Source: JALYGY01 sp963800975 (GTDB lineage Bacteria; Actinomycetota; Rubrobacteria; Rubrobacterales; Rubrobacteraceae). Taken from it: a stretch of 12,317 nt of DNA. Position numbers and translations under genes: made by a program. The stretch is taken from NCBI GenBank assembly GCA_963800975.1, contig CAWDDB010000003.1, positions 1 through 12,317 of the forward strand. The letters are read 5' to 3'. The first letter of the stretch is position 1, and each line of letters opens with the position of its first letter. Of this stretch, positions 1 to 6,672 are shown one piece after another. The notes beneath the pieces were generated by a model. It searched no databases and was not told where the DNA came from. It saw only the letters and a list, made by a program, of their open reading frames with translations.

Positions 1-137
1 CGGTGGTGCTTTGGCCCAAGGCGCCGGGCGATAGGCGGGATGGCCAGGCTACTCCATTCTGGCGATTTCGCGGGGCCGTGGCACCTGCTACGCTGATGAG
101 CAGGAAGGGTGCACCCGAGGAGAAGGAGGACCAGAAG

Positions 138-497
138 GTGTTGTTTATCAGAAGGCTGCCTTTGCCCCTGGCCGCCTTGGCGGCGATGGCAGCGGTCGTC
201 TTGGCGGCGGCCTTATTAGCTTCCGCCGCCGCGGCGCAGGATAGTGCTTCTCCCTCGGCCAGCGCGACGGCCCCCGTGGACGCCACCGCGACCACTGGCT
301 CCACCGCGGCGGCCACGATCTCCGCTGCTGCCAGCGTGCCACCGTCGAGCGCTAGCGCTAGTGCCAGCGCCACGGCGACAAGCCTGGCCAGCACCGGCGG
401 CCCGTCGTCGGCTCCCGCGCTTGCCGCGGCCATGTTGCTCGTGATCTCTGGCGCGGGCGCGTTGTTCCTCGTGCTGCGACGCGGCGGCGCCGTCTAG
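138..497 (+). CDS. Small Ala/Ser-rich secreted protein with LAxTG wall-sorting signal
   Basis: Predicted 119-residue surface protein. Residues 7-33 form a hydrophobic Sec-type signal ending in an Ala run, AAAAQ. Residues 34-82 are almost only Ala, Ser, Thr and Pro, a mucin-like spacer with no fold. Residues 83-87 read LASTG, followed by a hydrophobic segment (about 93-113) and a short RR-containing tail, which is the three-part layout of a sortase substrate. In actinobacteria, LAxTG is the preference of class E sortases, so covalent attachment to peptidoglycan is inferred. The GTG start is chosen because an AGAAGGAGGA Shine-Dalgarno (121-130) lies 7 nt upstream; TTG at 141 is an equally placed alternative. 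Longer readings from position 3 or the ATG at 96 lack a ribosome site and would bury the signal peptide. It precedes the next secreted protein by 32 bp on the same strand, so the two may be co-transcribed. No sortase gene is in the window. Biological role unknown. Confidence 0.72.
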   Translation: MLFIRRLPLPLAALAAMAAVVLAAALLASAAAAQDSASPSASATAPVDATATTGSTAAATISAAASVPPSSASASASATATSLASTGGPSSAPALAAAMLLVISGAGALFLVLRRGGAV

Positions 498-529
498 GCG
501 CTAGCCCACCGGAAAGAGAAAGGATCCAG

Positions 530-946
530 ATGCGCACAAAGGTAGCGATGATTCTCGCTCTGGCGGCGGTCCTCGTCGCGGTGGCGGTCAACACGGTGCT
601 GGCTCAGTCCCCGTCCGCGTCTCCCGCGTCCGCCCCGTCGGCCACCAAGTCCAAGCAGTGCTACTCGAAGCCGTGCTACGGCAACGCCAGCAGGGAGGTC
701 ATCTACGAGCGCATAGGCGACCGCAAGTCCGACCTCATACGCGCCTTCGGTAATTACGACCGGCTGCACGCCAACACCTACTCCAGGGACACCGACCAGC
801 TTTACGGCTTCGGCGGCGATGACTTCGTCTACGTCGACGACGGCGATACCCTGGACGCCGCTGGTGGTGGATCCGGTTACGACTGGTGCTACGTCGACGC
901 CACGATCGAGGCCGCCAACACCTGCGAACAGGTGATCGTGAGGTAA
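530..946 (+). CDS. Small secreted protein with degenerate RTX-like calcium-binding repeats
   Basis: Predicted 138-residue exported protein. Residues 1-25 are a Sec signal peptide ending VLA-Q. A Ser/Pro/Ala linker (26-40) leads to a folded part with four cysteines (C44, C49, C120, C132), which could form two disulfides. Residues about 57-122 contain loosely spaced Gly/Asp turns, including LYGFGGDDFV and a GDTLDAAGGGSGYDW stretch. These resemble worn-down hemolysin-type (RTX) nonapeptides that bind calcium in a beta-roll, but only one or two turns keep GGxxD, so calcium binding is a guess. The ATG start is supported by AAGGA at 520-524, 5 nt away. The gene follows the LAxTG protein by 32 bp, and both are surface proteins. 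It ends near a small hairpin (950-960, CCGC/GCGG) and the palindromic element that separates it from convergent phoD. Function unknown. Confidence 0.75.
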   Translation: MRTKVAMILALAAVLVAVAVNTVLAQSPSASPASAPSATKSKQCYSKPCYGNASREVIYERIGDRKSDLIRAFGNYDRLHANTYSRDTDQLYGFGGDDFVYVDDGDTLDAAGGGSGYDWCYVDATIEAANTCEQVIVR

Positions 947-966
947 AGGCCGCTTCGCGGACCCTC

Positions 967-1089
967 GCTTGTCAGCACGCATCGGCCGGCTTCGCCGGCC
1001 TCGCTTTCAGCAAAGGGCTTCTGCCTGAATCGAGAAGCTGAGGAGCCGCCCCCTCTAGGCGAAGCCGAGGGGACGGTGTGCTGACAAGC
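967..1089. repeat. Nested palindromic element in a convergent intergenic gap
   Basis: The 123-bp stretch is bounded by inverted arms: GCTTGTCAGCAC at 967-978 is the exact reverse complement of 1078-1089, and the pairing extends two more positions inward with one G-T mismatch. Inside, CGGCTTCGCC (987-996) is the exact reverse complement of 1058-1067, and GCTTCT (1017-1022) of 1033-1038. All three pairs nest, giving one long imperfect hairpin. Alternatively, local hairpins can form: 984-1000 (7-bp stem GGCCGGC, 3-nt loop) and 1050-1072 (CCCCTC/GAGGGG). It lies between the 3' ends of a plus-strand gene and phoD, so it would be read from both sides. It could act as a bidirectional terminator, but no U-tract follows; a REP- or MITE-like repeat is the other reading. 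No target duplication is evident. Pairings are seen directly; function is inferred. Confidence 0.6.
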
Positions 1090-1133
1090 CGTCCGAAGGG
1101 CAGCGTGCTCGCGAAGGCGGCAGCCTGAGCGTC

Positions 1134-2795
1134 TTACGGCTGGTCCGGGACCTTCACGCGGACCTTGGGGTCGCCGCCCTCCCAGGTCTCGGCGGAGATC
1201 CGGTTGCCGCCGACCTGTTGCGCTACGGGGTTGCCGTCTTCGATCACGAAGGATGCCCTGGTGCGGATCGGGGCTCCTCGCCGATCTATGTAGGGCACCA
1301 CCCGGTAGTCGGTGCGCCATTCGTCTTGCGTGAGGCTGCAGCGTACGTAGCCGCGCTCGTTGTTGAAATAGCGGATGTGCGGGTTCTCCTGCAGGACCAC
1401 GCGCCCGTAGACCGGCCGCGGCTGCGGGTAGTCGGTCGAGGAGATCGAGGTTCCCACGAACTCGGTGCCGACGGTCGGGGAGTCGGGGTCGTCGAAGTTT
1501 GTCTTGAGGTCGCACAGCCAGTTGGCGTGCCAGTCGCCGGTTATGACGACGGGGTTGGAAACCCTCCTGCGGTAGAGGTAGTCGAGCAGCCTGTCGCGCG
1601 AAGCGACGTACCCGTCCCAGCCGTCGACGTAGAACCCCTCCTCCGGCCCCCTCACCAGGTCGATCTGGGCCAGGAAGATCTGCTGCGCGAGCACGTTCCA
1701 GCGCGAGCCGGAGGCCGCGAGCCCGTCCAGGAGCCAGCGCTCCTGCGCCTCCCCGGTGATGGTCTGGTCGCGGTCGAAGCGCTCCTCGCAGTCGCCTGGG
1801 AAGGCGTCGCCGCACGGCTGATCGGTGCGGTACTGGCGGGTGTCGAGCACGTTGAACTCGGCGAGGTCGCCGTAGGTGAGCCTGCGGTAGACGCGCGTGT
1901 TCGGGCCCCTCGGCACGGAGGACTGCCTCAGGGGCATGTGCTCGTAGTAGGCCTGGTAGGCCGCCGCCCGGCGCGCGAGGAACACCTCGGGGTCCTGGTC
2001 AGGCTCGGTGTCGTCTTCGGAGATCTCGTCCGCGTAGTTGTTCTCGACTTCGTGGTCGTCCCAGGTGAAGATCCAGGGGAACGCCGCGTGCGCCCGCCTG
2101 AGGTCCTCGTCCTTGCGGTACTGGGCGTGGCGCCTCCGGTAGTCGGCGAGGGTGGTAATCTCCGTGGTCGGGACGTGCTCGCGCACGTTGCCGCCGGGGG
2201 CGACGTACTCGTTCTTGCCGTACTCGTAGATGTAGTCCCCGAGGTGCACGACGAGGTCGAGATCCTCGTCGGCCATGTGACCGTAGGCCGTGTAGTAGCC
2301 GTGCTCGTACTGCTGGCACGAGGCGAACGCGAATGCCAGCCCCGAGACCGTCGCTCCTGGCTCGGGAGCCGTCTTGGTCCTGCCAACGGGGCTAACCTCG
2401 ATACCCGCCTTGAAGCGGTAGAAGTACTCGCGCGCGGGCTCAAGCCCCTTGACCGGCACGTGGACCGAAGGGGCGACCCTCGGCCTGGCGAGCTCGACGC
2501 CGCGCTTCACGACCTCGCGGAAACCCTCGTCGCTTGCCACCTCCCAGCGTACCTGGATGGTCCTGTCCGGCATCCCGCCGCGCCCGTCCTCGGCCAGCGG
2601 CTCGGGGGCCAGCCGCGTCCAGATCAGCACCCCGTTGGGAAGGGGATCCCCTGAGGCGACGCCGAGCTGGAAAGGATCGTCCCCGAACCTGGGCGCAGCC
2701 ATTGCTTTCTCGGCGAAGTGTCCCGTCCCGAGCACCAGGGCCGCGGCGCTCATACCGCTCAGGCCGATAAACCGCCGGCGGTCTATCTCGCCCAT
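1134..2795 (-). CDS. phoD: PhoD-family alkaline phosphatase/phosphodiesterase, Tat-exported
   Basis: Predicted 553-residue extracellular phosphatase that releases phosphate from phosphomono- and diesters (PhoD family, calcium/iron dependent in characterised members). Residues 6-11, RRRFIG, with a hydrophobic stretch to about residue 34 (AMAA), form a twin-arginine signal, fitting export of a cofactor-loaded enzyme. Residues 41-145 match the Ig-like PhoD N-terminal domain; the metallophosphatase domain spans about 152-520. Family landmarks are present: ASCQQYEHGY (158-167, with C160), HLGDYIYEY (184-192), WDDHEVENNY (245-254) and GDWHANW (420-426). Length is normal for the family. The ATG at 2795 is chosen because it places the RR motif near the N terminus; the in-frame TTG/CTG/ATG codons further upstream would add about 46 residues of non-family sequence. 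The ribosome site before 2795 is weak. No clear PHO box was found upstream. It is convergent with the preceding secreted-protein pair and divergent from codA. Identification is confident; exact substrate range is not known. Confidence 0.93.
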   Translation of the reverse strand: MGEIDRRRFIGLSGMSAAALVLGTGHFAEKAMAAPRFGDDPFQLGVASGDPLPNGVLIWTRLAPEPLAEDGRGGMPDRTIQVRWEVASDEGFREVVKRGVELARPRVAPSVHVPVKGLEPAREYFYRFKAGIEVSPVGRTKTAPEPGATVSGLAFAFASCQQYEHGYYTAYGHMADEDLDLVVHLGDYIYEYGKNEYVAPGGNVREHVPTTEITTLADYRRRHAQYRKDEDLRRAHAAFPWIFTWDDHEVENNYADEISEDDTEPDQDPEVFLARRAAAYQAYYEHMPLRQSSVPRGPNTRVYRRLTYGDLAEFNVLDTRQYRTDQPCGDAFPGDCEERFDRDQTITGEAQERWLLDGLAASGSRWNVLAQQIFLAQIDLVRGPEEGFYVDGWDGYVASRDRLLDYLYRRRVSNPVVITGDWHANWLCDLKTNFDDPDSPTVGTEFVGTSISSTDYPQPRPVYGRVVLQENPHIRYFNNERGYVRCSLTQDEWRTDYRVVPYIDRRGAPIRTRASFVIEDGNPVAQQVGGNRISAETWEGGDPKVRVKVPDQP

Positions 2796-3128
2796 TCGTG
2801 TCAGGACCCCGACGCGTCGCTTCTCCCAGTTACCTCGGATAGACAACCCTGGCTTCCCTCCAGTCGTGTATTCCACCGGCGAACCCAACGCGGGGCTCGC
2901 GAGCACCACGATAGCATCGATACGGTGTCTCATGGTTGCAGCGACATGAACTCGCGGTTAGGGGTGCGTTAAGGACGGCTCTGGTCCGTGGAGACACAGA
3001 GGCGCTCCGGGAAATCTTCACGCCGAACCCGCTCATCTACGATGTACCCTGCTTGACCCGCCATGGGGTGCAAGAGCGACCTTACCCTCGTGCTCGTAGG
3101 CGCAGATGTGCGTTTCCGCAATCTACTG
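2796..3128. other. Gene-poor gap between divergent phoD and codA; possible NTF2-like remnant
   Basis: No convincing intact gene lies here. A plus-strand frame from TTG 2936 reads about 38 plausible residues (including RTALVRGDTEALREIF) that resemble the first helix of NTF2/SnoaL-like proteins. It then turns into Arg/Pro-rich sequence of non-coding character and stops at 3154. There is no ribosome site, and third positions are less GC-biased than in neighbours, so at best this is a decayed 5' fragment. The phoD promoter must be on the minus strand in this gap, but no good -35/-10 pair stands out. Confidence 0.3.
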
Positions 3129-3157
3129 TTGACTCTCTTCTCGGCGAAAAGTAATCT
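3129..3157 (+). promoter_or_regulatory. Candidate promoter for the codA-codB operon
   Basis: TTGACT (3129-3134) matches five of six bases of a sigma70 -35 box. A 17-bp spacer leads to TAATCT (3152-3157), which matches only three of six -10 bases but keeps the first TA and the last T. A start point near 3164 would give a leader of about 50 nt before the GTG of codA. The -35 is good and the -10 modest; sequence evidence only. Confidence 0.4.
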
Positions 3158-3216
3158 GCTAGCCGTAGCCTGTCAAAGCTGGGAGGCACCGATTTGGGGG
3201 CGAGCGTGGGTCGCGC

Positions 3217-4485
3217 GTGTACCATCTGATCCTGCGCGGAGCGCGGCTAGGGGACGAGATCCTGGACTTCGGTGTCGAGGATGGCAAGATAGGCCGGATC
3301 TCCGCGAGGATCGACGAGCGGGCAGAGCGCGAGATAGACGCCGGGGGCAGGCTTGTCTCGCCGCCCTTCATCGAGTCCCACGTGCATCTGGACACGACCT
3401 TGACCGCGGGCGAGCCGCGGTGGAACGAGTCCGGAACGCTCTTCGAAGGGATCCAGATCTGGTCCGAGCGCAAGAAGAGCCTCACGCACGAAGACGTTGT
3501 GGCGCGCGCCACTCGACTCCTTCGTTGGCAGGCGGCCCAGGGCGTGCTGCACGTGCGCACTCACGCGGACGTCACCGACCCCGGGTTCACGGGCCTCAAA
3601 GCCCTGCTGGAGGTCAAAGAAAAGGTGCGCGGGTGGACGGACGTCCAGATCGTCGCCTTCCCACAAGAAGGTATGCTCTCCTATCCGAGGGGTGTCGAGC
3701 TCATGGACGAGGCGCTAAAGCTCGGCGCGGATGTCGTCGGGGGCATCCCTCACTACGAGCACACCAGGGAGATGGGCGTGGAGTCCGTGAAGGAGAGCTT
3801 CCGCCTCGCCGAGAAGTACGACAAACCCATAGACATACACTGCGACGAGACCGACGACCCGCACTCCAGGTTCCTCGAGGTAATGGCCGTGGAGGCCCTC
3901 CGGACCGAGATGGGAGGTCGCGTCACCGCGAGCCACACCACGGCCTTCGGCTCCTACGACAACGCCTACGCCTTCAAGCTCATGGGATTCCTGGTGAAGA
4001 GCGGTATCAACTTCGTGGCGAATCCCTTGATCAACATAACCTTGCAGGGGCGGTACGACACCTACCCGAAGCGGCGTGGCATCACACGTGTCAAGGAGCT
4101 CTGGCAGAACGGGCTTAACGTCTCCCTCGGCTACGACGACATTATGGACCCGTGGTACCCCCTCGGCACCGGAGGCATGCTCCAGCCCGCCCACATGGCC
4201 GTCCACGCGTGCCACATGACGAGTCGCGAGGAGGTCACGACCTGCTTCGACATGGTGACCTCCAACGCCGCCCTGACGCTGGGGCTAGAAGATTACGGCA
4301 TCGCTGAAGGGAGCCCGGCCAACCTAGTTCTGGTTGATGCCACAGACAAGTGGGATGCGATCCGGCGCCTCGCCCCGACGATACTGATCATAAGAAACGG
4401 CGACGTCATCGCGGAGACCCGGCCTCCGGAGACCCGGCTGATGGGCGAGGTCGTGGATTTCCAGAGGGGAGGCGAGGAGGCCTGA
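3217..4485 (+). CDS. codA: Cytosine deaminase (CodA-like amidohydrolase)
   Basis: Predicted 422-residue cytoplasmic metalloenzyme converting cytosine to uracil and ammonia in pyrimidine salvage. It aligns by eye along its whole length with E. coli CodA. Shared landmarks are HVHLDT (55-60, metal ligands H55 and H57), FPQEG (149-153, Q150 contacts the base), HCDE (208-211, metal ligand H208 and catalytic E211), ASHTTA (239-244, H240), and the D307-D308 pair followed by DPWYPLG (311-317). LQGR and DTYPKRRGITRVKE are also kept. One change stands out: the residue before the Asp pair is Tyr306, where E. coli CodA has His. The GTG start at 3217 fits the family N terminus, though the ribosome site is poor (G-run at 3196-3200, rather far). 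It is followed 40 bp later by an NCS1 permease, which strongly supports a cytosine uptake and deamination operon. Related deaminases act on other amino-azaheterocycles, so substrate is inferred from family and context. Confidence 0.92.
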   Translation: MYHLILRGARLGDEILDFGVEDGKIGRISARIDERAEREIDAGGRLVSPPFIESHVHLDTTLTAGEPRWNESGTLFEGIQIWSERKKSLTHEDVVARATRLLRWQAAQGVLHVRTHADVTDPGFTGLKALLEVKEKVRGWTDVQIVAFPQEGMLSYPRGVELMDEALKLGADVVGGIPHYEHTREMGVESVKESFRLAEKYDKPIDIHCDETDDPHSRFLEVMAVEALRTEMGGRVTASHTTAFGSYDNAYAFKLMGFLVKSGINFVANPLINITLQGRYDTYPKRRGITRVKELWQNGLNVSLGYDDIMDPWYPLGTGGMLQPAHMAVHACHMTSREEVTTCFDMVTSNAALTLGLEDYGIAEGSPANLVLVDATDKWDAIRRLAPTILIIRNGDVIAETRPPETRLMGEVVDFQRGGEEA

Positions 4486-4525
4486 TCTGGCGAACACAAA
4501 CCATGGTTAGGGGAGAGGAGAGGCC

Positions 4526-6019
4526 GTGAGCAGGCAACCCGGAGTCGAGGACAGGGTAGGTCACGAGCGGGCGGAGCTCGAAGAGGCCGTACACATCGAG
4601 AGGCACAACAGCATCGCGCCCGTCCCGGAGGAGTATAAGGACGCGACGCCGCTGGACCAGTTCTGGATCTGGGCCGGCGCCAACATCGCCCCGATCAACT
4701 GGGTCCTGGGGGCTTTGGGAATCGTGCTAGGACTCGGGTTCTGGGACACGGTTATCGTCCTGGCTGTCGGCAACGCCATCGGGGTGACGATCTTCGGCGC
4801 GTTCGTGCTTATGGGCCAGCGCACGGGGGTAACCCAGATGGTCCTGACGCGCAGCGCGTTCGGGAGGAGGGGCGCGTACATCCCGGCCTTTTTCCAGATC
4901 GTCATCGCCACGGGCTGGATAGCGATCAACACCTGGATCATCCTCGACCTCAGCGTGGCCCTGCTCGAGAGGCTTGGCATCCCGGGCACTCCTACAACCA
5001 AGGTCGTCGTGGTGCTCGTCCTCATGGCGATACAGGTTGGCCTCGCGACGCTCGGCTTCTACGCCATCCGCACCTTCGAGAAGTGGACCGTGCCCATCAC
5101 GCTGGTCATCCTCGTCGCCATGTCCGTCGTCGCGTGGACCGGTGGCGACGTCCAGTGGGGCTTCGCCGGCGAGGCCGAGGGCGCCGCGCGTTGGACCGCG
5201 ATGAGCCAGGTCATGACCGCCATAGGCATAGGCTGGGGGATCACCTGGCTCGCCTACGCCTCGGACTACTCCCGCTTCGTCCCGCGCACGGTGCCGCGTT
5301 CGCGCCTCTTCTGGGCCGGAGCATTCGGCCAGTTCATCCCCGTCCTCTGGCTCGGGATACTCGGGGCGTCCATCGCCACGACGGGCACGGGCGCCGACCC
5401 GGCCGTGATCATCGTCAACACCTTTGGCGCGCTCGCTGTGCCGGTGCTCTTCCTGGTTTTGCATGGGCCCATCGCCACGAACATCCTCAACGTCTACTCG
5501 ATGTCCGTGTCGGCACTCGCGATGGACATCAAGGTGCGCCGTCACGTGCTGACCATCATCGTCGGGATCTTAGCCACCGCCTTCACCATCTACCTCGTCT
5601 TCGCGGGCAGCCTCGCCGAGCAGCTCGACGCGTGGCTGGTCGGCGTCGTCGCCTGGGTCAGCCCGTGGGCGGCGATCATGCTCATCCACTACTACATCAT
5701 CCGCCGCGAGAACGTAGACGTCGAGGCACTCTATCAAGCCCCGAACGAGTCGCGGGTGGGCGATGTCAACTGGGCGGCCATGATCTCGCTCCTCGTCGGC
5801 CTCTTCACGACGTGGCTGTTCCTGTATGGACTCATCGCCCCGCTCCAGGGACCCATAGCGCGATCGCTCAATGGCCTCGACCTCTCGTGGCTGGCCGGTA
5901 TGCTCACCGCAGGGATCCTCTACTACGTCCTCTACAAACTTGGCATGGCGACACCGCAAACCGGCGCCAGGGACGAGGTCGGCGAGCCGTCCCGGGTCGA
6001 TAGGAGCACCGAAGCGTAA
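4526..6019 (+). CDS. codB: NCS1-family nucleobase permease, probable cytosine transporter
   Basis: Predicted 497-residue inner-membrane symporter of the nucleobase:cation symporter-1 family, about twelve membrane segments between residues 57 and 472. Family signatures: IERHNSI (24-30) in the cytoplasmic N terminus, WAGAN (49-53) before the first helix, WLAYASDYSRFVPR (241-254) around helix 6, and ATNILNVYSMSVS (317-329) around helix 8, the Asn-x-Tyr-Ser region conserved in NCS1 carriers. A charged C-terminal tail of about 25 residues follows the last helix. The GTG start is supported by AGGAGAGG (4516-4523) just upstream. It lies 40 bp after codA on the same strand, so it likely imports cytosine for that enzyme. 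NCS1 members also carry allantoin, hydantoins, uracil or purines; specificity rests on the codA neighbour rather than on residues that could be read directly. Confidence 0.9.
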   Translation: MSRQPGVEDRVGHERAELEEAVHIERHNSIAPVPEEYKDATPLDQFWIWAGANIAPINWVLGALGIVLGLGFWDTVIVLAVGNAIGVTIFGAFVLMGQRTGVTQMVLTRSAFGRRGAYIPAFFQIVIATGWIAINTWIILDLSVALLERLGIPGTPTTKVVVVLVLMAIQVGLATLGFYAIRTFEKWTVPITLVILVAMSVVAWTGGDVQWGFAGEAEGAARWTAMSQVMTAIGIGWGITWLAYASDYSRFVPRTVPRSRLFWAGAFGQFIPVLWLGILGASIATTGTGADPAVIIVNTFGALAVPVLFLVLHGPIATNILNVYSMSVSALAMDIKVRRHVLTIIVGILATAFTIYLVFAGSLAEQLDAWLVGVVAWVSPWAAIMLIHYYIIRRENVDVEALYQAPNESRVGDVNWAAMISLLVGLFTTWLFLYGLIAPLQGPIARSLNGLDLSWLAGMLTAGILYYVLYKLGMATPQTGARDEVGEPSRVDRSTEA

Positions 6020-6593
6020 GAATACCCAAGCGTAGAGCAAGAGCTGCGACGGAGGTCGGGTTGGCCCCGGACATCGGCAGGCGGAGATCACGCTCCGCGT
6101 AATCAGAGCCACGCAAGTACGGTAGCGCCGCGGCGAAAAGCAGAAGCGCGGGCGCACCGAGAGGCGCTGGGGAGGTGCGATAGGCTCGTCGGAGTCCATT
6201 GCCGGTCCGATTCGAAGATGCGCTAGTAGGCCGGCGAAGACCACCCCCGCGACGGGCACAGCCACCAACAGGGCGTAGAGCAAGCTCGGCGCCCCACCGG
6301 CCTGCAACCGGTAACGGAAGCGGTGAGCCTCACCTCGAGAGCTGTCTTCCTGGACGATGGGATTCGTGCACGGGGTGAGGATAGAGCTTGCTCGCTATCC
6401 CTTTGTTTCAGGAAGGCAAACTGTGTGTGAAAAGTATATGAGATCGAGCGCCGGTGGCCCGAAACCGCCTTCCCGGATCAATCTCCGCAACGACGGAAAG
6501 GTGTCTGGCCAGGACAGGGCGCACCGCATGTTGTGCGTGGGAGACCCACTTGCCGAAGATGTTGTCGAGAAAGCAAAATGTTGAGGCGAAGCT
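6020..6593. other. Gene-poor stretch after codB with possible decayed coding sequence
   Basis: No confident gene is seen in this 570-bp stretch. On the minus strand a frame from TTG 6307 reads a clear hydrophobic segment (SLLYALLVAVPVAGVVFAGL) with GC-rich third positions, but it lacks a ribosome site and runs on into antisense codB. A second minus-strand frame between about 6210 and 6020 also reads as ordinary protein (for example LLLFAAALPYLRGSDYAERD). Together these suggest a frameshifted remnant of a membrane protein. GCGTAGAGCAAG occurs twice as a direct repeat (6030-6041 and 6273-6284). From about 6400 onward base composition becomes more AT-rich and non-coding in character, leading into the promoter at 6594. 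Confidence 0.35.
6379..6409 (+). terminator. Weak candidate intrinsic terminator
   Basis: GGATAG (6379-6384) pairs with CTATCC (6395-6400) across a 10-nt loop and is followed by CTTTGTTTC, a T-rich tract. The stem is short, and it lies 360 bp past the end of codB, so it would end a long 3' leader or read-through transcript. Visible structure, uncertain role. Confidence 0.25.
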
Positions 6594-6621
6594 TTGATTA
6601 ACATTCGCGCCTCCATATAAT
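6594..6621 (+). promoter_or_regulatory. Strong sigma70-like promoter for the Tat protein/amidase pair
   Basis: TTGATT (6594-6599), a 16-bp spacer, and a perfect TATAAT (6616-6621) lie in a locally AT-rich patch of an otherwise GC-rich window. A start point near 6628 would give a leader of about 45 nt before the ATG at 6673. This is the best promoter match in the window and suggests vegetative, housekeeping-sigma expression of the downstream genes. Confidence 0.65.
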
Positions 6622-6672
6622 TTATGCAACTCAAGATACACAACGGGCAGGGGTGCTATCGAAGGAGGGGAG

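Noticed and set aside
1..137. N-terminal part of the first open frame (from position 3) as coding
   Set aside because: No ribosome site before the ATG at 96 or earlier starts; the strong site at 121-130 points to GTG 138. No convincing promoter was seen in 1-120 either.
1218..2654. 478-codon open frame on the plus strand opposite phoD
   Set aside because: It is the antisense of a confidently identified phoD; its Val/Gly/Arg-rich translation is typical of shadow frames in GC-rich DNA.
2796..2933. N-terminal extension of phoD to 2933
   Set aside because: It would place the twin-arginine motif more than 50 residues in, and the added sequence resembles no PhoD N terminus.
2935..2960. GTTCATGTCGC on the minus strand upstream of phoD as a PHO box
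   Set aside because: Only part of one actinobacterial PHO-box unit matches and the required second direct repeat is missing.
6400..6660. Possible insertion-sequence end in the AT-richer stretch
   Set aside because: No terminal inverted repeats, target duplication or transposase fragment could be found.
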